A stretch of 36,370 nt of DNA from IMG/VR virus record IMGVR_UViG_3300046517_001948, positions 1 to 36,370 of that record; one strand, given 5' to 3'. Position 1 is the stretch's first letter, and every line of letters starts with the position of its first letter. The notes beneath the pieces were generated by a model that was given only the letters and a program-made list of their open reading frames with translations, was not told where the DNA came from and did not search any database. This document shows, piece after piece, positions 1 through 5,923 of this stretch. The position numbers and the translations under genes are program-made. Origin of the DNA: a virus.

Positions 1-219
1 GGCGTTCGTCGTGCCGTCGGTGCAGGTTCGCACAATTTCCAGCGTCAGGCCGTCATCGAAGGCGCGCGCCACCGGACGACTGGTCATGACGACGCCGACC
101 AGCTGGTCGCCATCGCGCAGCCCGATGGAAAATTTGCGCCCGCGCGGCGGCTTGTTGTGCCGGTGCAGCGCCGCGACAAAGGCGCAGGCCGCGCGAAAAG
201 TGATCGGCTCCAACCGCAT
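1..219 (-). CDS. XF1762 family protein (N-terminal part, cut by window edge)
   Basis: The minus strand reads 73 codons from the ATG at 219 and runs off the window at base 1. It begins MRLEPITFRAACAFVAALHR, followed by the HNKPPRGRKFSIGL and VARAFDDGLTLEIVRTCTDG stretches. This order matches the XF1762 family, a GNAT-like protein of unknown substrate common in phages and mobile elements. A TTG at 231 is in frame and could be the true start, because neither start has a good Shine-Dalgarno sequence. A strong terminator lies just upstream (243-273), so the gene may depend on readthrough or on its own weak promoter. The catalytic role is unknown; the family call is from memory of conserved motifs. 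Confidence 0.75.
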   Translation of the reverse strand, partial: MRLEPITFRAACAFVAALHRHNKPPRGRKFSIGLRDGDQLVGVVMTSRPVARAFDDGLTLEIVRTCTDGTTNA

Positions 220-240
220 CGGTGTGCTCAAACCAAAGTA

Positions 241-273
241 AGAAAAACCCCCCTGACGGCGGGTCAGGGGGGC
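241..273 (-). terminator. Rho-independent terminator of the leftward early operon
   Basis: A perfect 10-bp stem (248-257 with 263-272, CCCCCCTGAC/GTCAGGGGGG) closes a 5-nt loop. On the minus strand it is followed directly by TTTTTCT. It sits 38 bp after the stop of the ssDNA-binding protein gene. A second hairpin (GCCGGAC 274-280 with GTCCGGC 296-302) lies just upstream of it in the transcript. Confidence 0.85.
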
Positions 274-310
274 GCCGGACAACGCAATACGAAACGTCCG
301 GCTTACTAGC

Positions 311-850
311 TCAGTGGAACATGTCGACGCCGGCGACCTCACCGTCGTCGAAGGCGGCGCCAGCCGACACCCTGCCGTCGATGCGCGGGCCATCCTTGAT
401 GATCTGGACGTGGTTCAAGGCGAAGGAGACGCCCTTCTTGCCGGAGTTGATCCAGGCGAACGGCGAGACGTTGAAGCGCACCAGTTGTCCGGCCCAGACC
501 TGCTCCGGCAGCAGCACCGGCTGGCGGTTGGCGTCGACGATATCAGGCTTGTTTTTGGTCCATGGATTAATAAAGACGTCACCCTCATTGTAGCCGTTGT
601 ACCTGCCGGCCTTCTCGCCGGCGTCGCGGAACGGCATGTGGATTTCCTTCATGTTGACCTGGGGGCCGAACTTGGTTCGGGCGACGGCGACGCAGGCGTC
701 CCGCAGCGCCTTGAAGAAGGGGTGCTTCTGCTGCTCCTTGTCGAACAGGATGGCGCCGGAATAAACCGCATCGCCGCCTTCGGCGCGCTCCTTCGGCTGG
801 AAGAACTGTGGGAAGGCGAGGGTTCCGTAGGGGGTGTTGAGCATGACCAT
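311..850 (-). CDS. DUF2815 / Enc34-type ssDNA-binding protein
   Basis: This 179-aa protein begins MVMLNTPYGTLAFPQFFQPK and has the features of the DUF2815 family (Enc34 ssDNA-binding protein, OB fold): a PQFFQPKE start, a GAILFDKE segment and the LLPEQVWAGQLVRFNVSPFA region. Such proteins coat single-stranded DNA during phage replication and recombination, like T7 gp2.5. The start is preceded by AAGGAATCGAC. The gene follows the DUF2800 nuclease gene, a pairing seen in other phages, and has its own promoter (895-923) and terminator (241-273). It may therefore be expressed more strongly than its neighbours. Family assignment is fairly confident. Confidence 0.82.
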   Translation of the reverse strand: MVMLNTPYGTLAFPQFFQPKERAEGGDAVYSGAILFDKEQQKHPFFKALRDACVAVARTKFGPQVNMKEIHMPFRDAGEKAGRYNGYNEGDVFINPWTKNKPDIVDANRQPVLLPEQVWAGQLVRFNVSPFAWINSGKKGVSFALNHVQIIKDGPRIDGRVSAGAAFDDGEVAGVDMFH

Positions 851-894
851 GTCGATTCCTTTTCGATATTTCGGTTATTGCGATATGCCTGATA

Positions 895-923
895 ACTTTA
901 CGTTCAAGTGTTCAACGTGTCAA
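895..923 (-). promoter_or_regulatory. sigma70-like promoter before the SSB gene
   Basis: On the minus strand TTGACA (918-923) is separated by 17 bp from TAAAGT (895-900). The spacer contains TTGAACACTTGAAC, a direct repeat of TTGAA also found in the central divergent promoters. It overlaps the 3' end of the DUF2800 gene and would drive the SSB gene separately from the operon. Confidence 0.6.
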
Positions 924-1644
924 CGCCATCGTTGAAGGCGTCGCTGGCGACACCGACTTTCACCGCCTTGTAGGCGGCGCACATCGTCTTCCTGACGCAC
1001 CAGCGGCAGTAGGTGCCGGGGGTTTCGGTTTCGTCGCCCTTGTTGATGCGCTTGATGGCCGGCTGCAATTCGGCGTCGCCCCAGTCGATGAGTTCGCCGG
1101 CGGATAGGGCGTGTGGTTTCGGCACCGGATCGAGCCGCGGCTGGACGATGGTCAGGCAGACGGTCTGGAACGACACGTTGGGCCACAGCGTGTCCATGGC
1201 CGCCAGCGCATAGATTTTCAGCTGCGCCGAATCCGGCGCCACCGGCACCCCAGTGCCGTACTTCAGATCGGCGATGATCATGGTGTCGTCGAGGCGGGCG
1301 ACACAGTCGGCGGTGCCCCAGACGAGGCCGCCACTGCCGATCCTGACGCGCTGCTCGACGCGGACGTCGGGGGTTTGCGCCTGCAGGTTCTGGACGAAGG
1401 CGATGTACGGATTCAAGGCCCTGAGCATCGGGATGCCGACAATGAACTGCTCACCCTCGACGGTGATTTTACCAGGTGGAAAAATATTGCCGGCGATGAT
1501 CATCTCGGCGATCCGGTGCGCGGCGGTGCCTTCCCTGGCGTAGCGCGACGACGGTCGGGTCAGGCCAGCGGATTTGGTGATGCTCGCCGCGCAATTCATC
1601 CACATCGCGGCTGACGACGGCGAGCAGGCGGCATGATCAGCCAT
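904..1644 (-). CDS. DUF2800 protein, RecB/Cas4-like nuclease
   Basis: This 246-aa protein belongs to the DUF2800 (PD-(D/E)XK, Cas4/AddB-like) family. The N-terminal SPSSAAMWMNCAAS carries the first conserved Cys (C18). GTAAHRIAE follows, then DDTMIIADLKYGTG with the D...xK catalytic core. A C-terminal CRWCVRKTMC (C213, C216, C222) completes the four-Cys iron-sulfur site typical of this group. It probably processes DNA ends during phage replication or recombination. It overlaps the upstream gene by 8 bp and precedes the SSB gene. The Shine-Dalgarno sequence is weak, so translation is probably coupled. Confidence 0.82.
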   Translation of the reverse strand: MADHAACSPSSAAMWMNCAASITKSAGLTRPSSRYAREGTAAHRIAEMIIAGNIFPPGKITVEGEQFIVGIPMLRALNPYIAFVQNLQAQTPDVRVEQRVRIGSGGLVWGTADCVARLDDTMIIADLKYGTGVPVAPDSAQLKIYALAAMDTLWPNVSFQTVCLTIVQPRLDPVPKPHALSAGELIDWGDAELQPAIKRINKGDETETPGTYCRWCVRKTMCAAYKAVKVGVASDAFNDGVDTLNT

Positions 1645-2203
1645 TCGCCCCCCGGTTCATGGCTTCGCGGATTTCGGGGAATTGCGAAGCGTCGATCTCG
1701 GCGAAGGTCTTGGCGCCGTTGCCGAACTCGTCGAGGATCGAGCGGATGAACTTGACCTTGCCGGAGTTGAACAGTCCAGCGAGCCGGTCGATGACCTCGG
1801 CCTTGACCTTCTCGTTGGCGATGGCATCGGCCATCGGCGTCCGTGGTGGCGCCACTGTTGCCGGTTCGTCTTCCGCCATATAGTCGAGCCACTCGGCGCC
1901 ATCCGATGCTTCCCCAGGTGCTTCCTCGCTGTCGAACGAGGTGAGGTCGACGTCCTCCAGCACCGGCTCCGCCGGCTCTGGCTCGGGTTCCGGCCTTGGC
2001 GTCGTCGTGGCGCGATGCTTGCGTTTGGGCTTGGCGGGTGCCGGCGTGGCCGCGATGGGCTGCAGCGGGTCGGCCTTCCATTCCTCCTTGGCCGGCTCCG
2101 GTTCTGGCGGCGTGACGGTTTTCCAGATGGGCGTCGGGAGCAGCGCGAACAACTGGGCGCGCAACTCCTCGACGGTCTCGGCTTCGATGGTGATGGTGAT
2201 CAT
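1637..2203 (-). CDS. Hypothetical protein with Pro/Glu-rich linker
   Basis: This 188-aa protein is not recognised. It starts MITITIEAETVEELRAQL, a short beta-helix segment. A long low-complexity Pro/Glu/Lys linker follows (about residues 30-85), then a C-terminal helical domain containing KVKAEVIDRLAGLFNSGKVK and ASQFPEIREAMNRG. The layout suggests two small domains joined by a flexible tether, as in accessory replication proteins, but no function can be assigned. GGGAG lies before the ATG, and the upstream stop codon TAG is part of that Shine-Dalgarno sequence. It overlaps the DUF2800 gene by 8 bp, which suggests joint expression. Confidence 0.75.
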   Translation of the reverse strand: MITITIEAETVEELRAQLFALLPTPIWKTVTPPEPEPAKEEWKADPLQPIAATPAPAKPKRKHRATTTPRPEPEPEPAEPVLEDVDLTSFDSEEAPGEASDGAEWLDYMAEDEPATVAPPRTPMADAIANEKVKAEVIDRLAGLFNSGKVKFIRSILDEFGNGAKTFAEIDASQFPEIREAMNRGANG

Positions 2204-2213
2204 GATTTTCTCC

Positions 2214-2426
2214 CTAGTCCTTCCTGGCCAGTGCGTCGAGGATCGCTTGCGCCTGCTCGGCGAGCAGCGGTTCGCGGGCGATGGTGAGTTCGTTGACCAG
2301 CAGCGAGGCGGCGGCGAGCGCGGTCTCGCGGCTGGATTTTCTCATGCGTTCGGTCAAGACGGCGACGAGGCTCTTGACCTCGTTCGGCGCCAGGCCGGCG
2401 ACGATGTCTTCGATTGCGGTGGCGAT
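2214..2426 (-). CDS. Small hypothetical helical protein, probable AUC start
   Basis: The frame is open and strongly coding-like over IATAIEDIVAGLAPNEVKSL to the stop at 2214 (70 aa). It is all alpha in character and its function is unknown. The phage's conserved translation-start element (AGGAGTAACGACC) lies at 2427-2439. At the exact position of the usual ATG stands ATC (2424-2426). An in-frame ATG exists upstream at 2495, but it would lie inside the preceding gene, lacks a Shine-Dalgarno sequence and would add a Cys/Trp-rich run unlike the rest. I therefore place the start at the ATC. Alternatives are the far ATG or a short internal start. Confidence 0.65.
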   Translation of the reverse strand: MATAIEDIVAGLAPNEVKSLVAVLTERMRKSSRETALAAASLLVNELTIAREPLLAEQAQAILDALARKD

Positions 2427-2439
2427 GGTCGTTACTCCT
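2424..2439 (-). promoter_or_regulatory. Conserved translation start element with ATC in place of ATG
   Basis: Minus strand AGGAGTAACGACC is followed by ATCGCC. The same 13 bases precede ATGACT at 4583. The spacing from AGGAG to the initiating triplet is 8 nt in both cases, so the AUC is placed exactly where the start codon should be. Confidence 0.6.
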
Positions 2440-2460
2440 GTTGTGAGTTTTTCAGTACAG

Positions 2461-3039
2461 TCATGTCGGCAGCGATCCCGCCACCAGCACGGCAAAGCGT
2501 AGATTGGCGCCTATCCGGCGCAGCGGTGAGCGCACACCCGTCGTCGCCCGGTGAGCGCCTGGGCGACCGACCTCCGATCTCGGACGATACGGCTTCAGCC
2601 GCAAGGTGATCGGGCCGTATTTCCTGATCTTCGCCAACAGCTTCTTGTGGCCGTCGGGACCATCATTCAGCCGGGCCATGGCGTTGTTGTCGTGTTCGTA
2701 GGCAACGCATTCGGACGGCAAGCCGTGGCTGTCGAGCTTGGAAGCGATGAAAGCCCTGGAATAGGTGAAGTCGGTCCAGCCGATCACCGGATGCGGAAAC
2801 AGGTCGCGGTGCTCGTATATGCAAACCGACCCGGAGCACTTGGCGGTGTTGCCGGCGCCGTCGATCTTCATCGACCTTTCCACCGTGCCGGCATCAAGCT
2901 GTAGCGCGACAGGTTCGGTCGCGTGAACCACCTTGGCCGCGTGGCGCATGAGCTTCTCGCCGCCGTCGGGAAGTTGCAACTTGTAGAGAAACAGATGGCG
3001 TACCTGCGCATATTTGCTTCTGCTTTTCCTCGCTTTCAT
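2461..3039 (-). CDS. Hypothetical early protein, basic C-terminus
   Basis: This 192-aa protein is not recognised. It begins MKARKSRSKYAQVRHLFLYK and contains SVCIYEHRDLFPHPVIGWTD, a His/Asp-rich central part, and a very basic tail (ITLRLKPYRPRSEVGR, then RSPLRRIGANLRF). The basic ends suggest nucleic acid binding, but this is inference only. The start is preceded by GGGAGTAGCGAGC, a variant of the conserved AGGAGTAACGACC element, whose first bases overlap the TAG stop of the helicase gene. It belongs to the leftward early operon. Confidence 0.7.
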   Translation of the reverse strand: MKARKSRSKYAQVRHLFLYKLQLPDGGEKLMRHAAKVVHATEPVALQLDAGTVERSMKIDGAGNTAKCSGSVCIYEHRDLFPHPVIGWTDFTYSRAFIASKLDSHGLPSECVAYEHDNNAMARLNDGPDGHKKLLAKIRKYGPITLRLKPYRPRSEVGRPGAHRATTGVRSPLRRIGANLRFAVLVAGSLPT

Positions 3040-3051
3040 GCTCGCTACTCC

Positions 3052-4377
3052 CTAGTTGAACAACTGGTCGAAGTCCCTCGCCTTGCGGGCGAGAATTCGG
3101 GATATGCGGTCGTCGATGGTGCCGTGCGCGGTCAGGAAGCGGGCGACGACGGCCTCGGACTGGCCGATGCGGTGGATGCGGCAGGCGGCCTGCGCGTTGT
3201 CGGCGGCGCTGAACGACGACTCGACGAAAATGACGTCGGAGCAGTCGCAGTTGGGGCCGACCAGGGTAAGCCCGGTGCCGGCTGCCTGTATGTTACCTAT
3301 AATGATACGGCAGGAATGGTCGCCGAGGAAACGATTGACGGCGGCGGTACGCTCCCGGCTTGTCGAGGCACCGACGATCATCGCCGGCTGCCAGTCGGCG
3401 AGACCCTGGACGAGGCCGTCGATCACGTCCTTGTGGTGAGCGAAGACCAGCACTTTTTTGTTAGCCGGCAAATTAGTTAGGAAGTCATCGATGTACTCTA
3501 TCGCCGGCAGGCACTTGGCGACGCCCAACAGCCGGCGCAGCCGCATGATGTGCTCCTCGCCCGATGCCGAGAGATACCTAAGGAAGGCGTCGTCGTCAGC
3601 GATATCGGGCATCGCCGGCGTCGCCATGCTGGACACCGCCAGCGGCACGACGTCGTAGCGGATCGGCGGCAGGTCTTTCAGCACGTCCTCCTTCCTGACC
3701 CTGACCATGAAGCCTTCGAGCCTTCTCCTGAGTTCGGGCAAATTCTTGGAACCCTCGATCACCCTGACCGAGGGGCCGCTGCCGAAACGCTTCGAGACGA
3801 CGCGGCAGAAGACGTCCTCGAACTCCCACTGCGTCATCACCGACCTGCCGGCTTGGATGGCGCTGGGATGCAACGCTCGGAGGATCGGGTAGAGTTCGCC
3901 GGCATGGTTGGGCGCCGGGGTGCCGCTGAGCGGTAGCAGGTAACCCAACTTCGAAAACATCTTGCCGAGGATGGCGCGGGTGCGGTTGGCGCCGGCGTTT
4001 TTCACGGCGACGGCCTCGTCGAGGATGGTCATGTCGAAGGCAACGCCCTTGGCGATGGCGTCGGCGTAGGGACTGCCCTTTTGGGAGAGCAAGCCATAGG
4101 TGATGATGAAGACGCCGTCGCCTTGCAACGTGGGGAGGTCGGCGAGGCCCTGTACGGGGATCGGACGGATGCCGGTCCACTTCCTGATCTCGGCGTCCCA
4201 GACGTAGCGTCCGGAAGCCTGGCAGACGATCAGCAGCCGCCGGACCTTACGCCCGCGGGCGGCCTCCAGCGCGGTGCGGCTCTTGCCTAAACCTGGATCA
4301 AATCCGAGGTAAATCTGCTCGCCAGCGGCGATGCGCGCGGCGGCGTCGGCCTGGAATGGGTACAGGGGGACGTTCAT
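3052..4377 (-). CDS. SNF2-family helicase (DEAV box)
   Basis: This 441-aa protein has the full set of SF2/SNF2 motifs: YPFQ (Q-like motif), Walker A DPGLGKS (K32), ILDEAV (D120-E121) in place of the usual DEAH/DEAD, LSGTPAPN (motif III), AGTGLTL (motif V) and CRIHRIGQ (motif VI). It is an ATP-driven DNA translocase or remodeler, probably acting on forks or branched DNA alongside the RuvC-like resolvase and DUF2800 nuclease in the same operon. The ATG at 4377 overlaps the preceding stop as ATGA, and the homology starts right there (MNVPLYPFQ). A longer frame reaches 4419 but adds unrelated residues. Confidence 0.88.
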   Translation of the reverse strand: MNVPLYPFQADAAARIAAGEQIYLGFDPGLGKSRTALEAARGRKVRRLLIVCQASGRYVWDAEIRKWTGIRPIPVQGLADLPTLQGDGVFIITYGLLSQKGSPYADAIAKGVAFDMTILDEAVAVKNAGANRTRAILGKMFSKLGYLLPLSGTPAPNHAGELYPILRALHPSAIQAGRSVMTQWEFEDVFCRVVSKRFGSGPSVRVIEGSKNLPELRRRLEGFMVRVRKEDVLKDLPPIRYDVVPLAVSSMATPAMPDIADDDAFLRYLSASGEEHIMRLRRLLGVAKCLPAIEYIDDFLTNLPANKKVLVFAHHKDVIDGLVQGLADWQPAMIVGASTSRERTAAVNRFLGDHSCRIIIGNIQAAGTGLTLVGPNCDCSDVIFVESSFSAADNAQAACRIHRIGQSEAVVARFLTAHGTIDDRISRILARKARDFDQLFN

Positions 4378-4583
4378 TTGACGCCTATGGACTTGTCGAG
4401 CAGGCCCTGCGCCTGCCACGCCAGCAGCGAACGCTCGCAGGCGCTGCAGTACTCCGCCTGATTGTCGTGGGGCCTGAACAGGTCGAGTTCGCTCCTATGC
4501 ACCTCGATGCGCAGCCAAGTGCAGTCTTCATTCTCGCTCATGGCATTGCAGCGGTCGCATTTGTAGCGAAGGATTTTAGTCAT
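4374..4583 (-). CDS. Small zinc-ribbon protein
   Basis: This 69-aa protein has two Cys pairs, YKCDRC near residues 8-12 and YCSAC near residues 45-49, which would form a zinc ribbon. It starts MTKILRYKCDRC after a perfect conserved start element (AGGAGTAACGACC, 4584-4596). Its stop overlaps the helicase start (ATGA), which implies translational coupling. Its function is unknown; a DNA- or protein-binding accessory to the helicase is possible. Confidence 0.75.
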   Translation of the reverse strand: MTKILRYKCDRCNAMSENEDCTWLRIEVHRSELDLFRPHDNQAEYCSACERSLLAWQAQGLLDKSIGVK

Positions 4584-4767
4584 GGTCGTTACTCCTGGTT
4601 GCGGATGGCCTGGCCCAGAGATAGCCGTCGCCGGATGGGTAGAAGCGGGCGTGTTCCTCGCGCAATTCGATCCTGTCGATGCGCTCGGCCAGCGACATCA
4701 TCCAGACGATGAGCGCGGTGTTGACGACGGCGATGAGCGGGATGGTGATGAGATAGATGGTGGTCAA
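4576..4767 (-). CDS. Small single-pass membrane protein
   Basis: This 63-aa protein starts at TTG 4767, chosen because AGGAGTAACGACGC (4768-4781) lies directly before it. Residues 3-25 (IYLITIPLIAVVNTALIVWMM) are a transmembrane helix. A charged tail, ERIDRIELREEHARF, could be a short coiled coil. It overlaps the next gene by 8 bp. The function is unknown; small early membrane proteins of this kind often modify the host envelope or block superinfection, but nothing in the sequence proves it. Confidence 0.7.
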   Translation of the reverse strand: MTTIYLITIPLIAVVNTALIVWMMSLAERIDRIELREEHARFYPSGDGYLWARPSATRSNDHD

Positions 4768-4773
4768 GCGTCG

Positions 4774-5232
4774 TTACTCCTTGCGTCGGTGCATGAACCA
4801 ATGCCCCAATAACAAGGCATCGGCCCTGCCGTGGTCCTTCTTGCGCTCCAGCCCGACGACGCCGGGATAGAGGCGGATGGCAAGCGCGCGGGCGCTCTCC
4901 TTGTCGGTGCCGATCAGGCTCATGCCCCTCTTCCACTGCGTCGGCGTCACCAGGTGGATGGGGACGCCGATGCTGCCCAACACCCCATGGACGATGCCGA
5001 CGGCGACGCCGAATTTGAACGTCGAGGAGACGCCCTGGCGCGGCATCGAGGCGACACGCTCGACGACGGCGGCCTTGGGATCGATGCCGCGCAGCCAGCG
5101 AGCCAGCTGCGCGGCATCCACCTGCCCGTCGACCACCGGCAGGTCGGTGACCGATGGGCTGCCCCCCTCCGGGAAGACGGCGACGGCGCCGGAGATGGCG
5201 CCGGGGTCAATGGCGATCAATTGAACTGTCAT
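4774..5232 (-). CDS. RuvC-like Holliday junction resolvase
   Basis: This 152-aa protein has the RuvC/RNase H fold signature. IAIDPGAISG carries the first acid (D9), AAVVERV the second (E58), TPTQWKRG a Lys (K101), and DHGRADALLLGHW the final acids (D133/D138). It is expected to cut four-way DNA junctions, resolving branched replication or packaging intermediates. The family length (about 150-170 aa) fits. AAGGA lies before the ATG, and the gene overlaps the preceding one by 26 bp. It sits in one operon with the SNF2 helicase. Confidence 0.85.
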   Translation of the reverse strand: MTVQLIAIDPGAISGAVAVFPEGGSPSVTDLPVVDGQVDAAQLARWLRGIDPKAAVVERVASMPRQGVSSTFKFGVAVGIVHGVLGSIGVPIHLVTPTQWKRGMSLIGTDKESARALAIRLYPGVVGLERKKDHGRADALLLGHWFMHRRKE

Positions 5233-5530
5233 GGGATATGAGGTCCTTTTCGACGTTCTTGATCAGCCCGGCCTCGATGCCAAGCTGGATGAAGATCGGC
5301 AGCCACGCCGGCGGGATCGAATTGCGCAGGCGCCAGCCGACAATCGACGTCGGCGGCACCCGGGAATAGCCGCGCCCGACGAGGTCCTCGACGATCTGGT
5401 CCTCGCGACCGAGGCCGAGGATCAATTCGTCGAAGCGCCACACCGGCGGGGTGTAGGTCAGCTTGCCGCCGCTGCCGGAGGCGGCGCGGCGGCGAAGCCG
5501 TTTCTTCTTGATCGGGGTGTCAGTCTTCAT
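5207..5530 (-). CDS. Putative helix-turn-helix early protein
   Basis: This 107-aa protein has a basic start (MKTDTPIKKKRLRRRAASGS). The segment GRGYSRVPPTSIVGWRLRNS followed by IPPAWLPIFIQLGIEAGLI resembles Cro-like or carph-isopro type HTH domains, where a recognition helix is followed by an IPxxW motif. It might therefore bind DNA and regulate the divergent region just upstream, but this is inference from pattern alone. AAGGAGAAGCG precedes the ATG. It overlaps the upstream gene by 11 bp and the resolvase gene by 26 bp. Confidence 0.6.
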   Translation of the reverse strand: MKTDTPIKKKRLRRRAASGSGGKLTYTPPVWRFDELILGLGREDQIVEDLVGRGYSRVPPTSIVGWRLRNSIPPAWLPIFIQLGIEAGLIKNVEKDLISHDSSIDRH

Positions 5531-5801
5531 CGCTTCTCCTTGCCAGCTTCAGGCTGCGGACCTCGCTCGCCTTGATGTATGGTTCGATGGCGTCGCGACC
5601 GAAGGCGGCGATCAGCGCCGGCTTGTCGAGGGTCTCGCGGATGGACGCCTGGACGAAGGCGGTGAAATTCTTGCCGTCGCGTTCCTCGCTGGAGGCATTC
5701 ATGAGGTAGACGCGCAGCACCGCCTCGCGGGCTTCCAGCTGCTTGATGGCGTCGCGGATGGCGCCGAGTTCGTCGGCGGGGTGGATGTTGGCGATGTTCA
5801 T
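5520..5801 (-). CDS. Conserved phage hypothetical protein, first gene of leftward operon
   Basis: This 93-aa protein begins MNIANIHPADELGAIRDAIK and continues with LEAREAVLRVYLM, so a coiled-coil N-terminus leads to a KPALIAAFGRDAIEPYIK segment. Similar small proteins (IHPADELxxIRxEIxxLExRE) occur in many proteobacterial phages and have no known function. It is the promoter-proximal gene of the leftward operon and carries the conserved start element (AGGAGTAACGGCAA, 5802-5815). Confidence 0.75.
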   Translation of the reverse strand: MNIANIHPADELGAIRDAIKQLEAREAVLRVYLMNASSEERDGKNFTAFVQASIRETLDKPALIAAFGRDAIEPYIKASEVRSLKLARRSDED

Positions 5802-5840
5802 TTGCCGTTACTCCTGTTTTCGTTGAATTGTTGAAACCCC

Positions 5841-5869
5841 GATATAGCGCTTGCCTTTCAAGAGTTCAA
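5841..5869 (-). promoter_or_regulatory. Leftward early promoter
   Basis: On the minus strand TTGAAC (5864-5869) is followed by a 17-bp spacer and TATATC (5841-5846). The upstream half reads TTGAACTCTTG, a motif shared with other promoters in this genome. It drives the leftward early operon and overlaps the rightward promoter at 5851-5879. TTGAA direct repeats in 5822-5892 could be operators. Confidence 0.6.
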
Positions 5870-5879
5870 GCCTTATTTT
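5851..5879 (+). promoter_or_regulatory. Rightward early promoter before DNA polymerase
   Basis: TTGCCT (5851-5856), a 17-bp spacer and TATTTT (5874-5879) precede the polymerase gene by about 45 bp. The spacer contains TTCAAGAGTTCAAG, which is also the -35 region of the opposite promoter. The two promoters overlap face to face and probably compete or share a regulator. Confidence 0.45.
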
Positions 5880-5923
5880 GCAATTGTTCAATTTTATCCC
5901 AAACCGGAGAAACGACAGCGAAA

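Noticed and set aside
2424-2470. Programmed -1 frameshift (G AAA AAC) joining a 10-aa frame at about 2465 to the 70-aa protein
   Set aside because: The heptamer is not a proper slippery site, and the ribosome element places initiation at the ATC with standard spacing, which is simpler.
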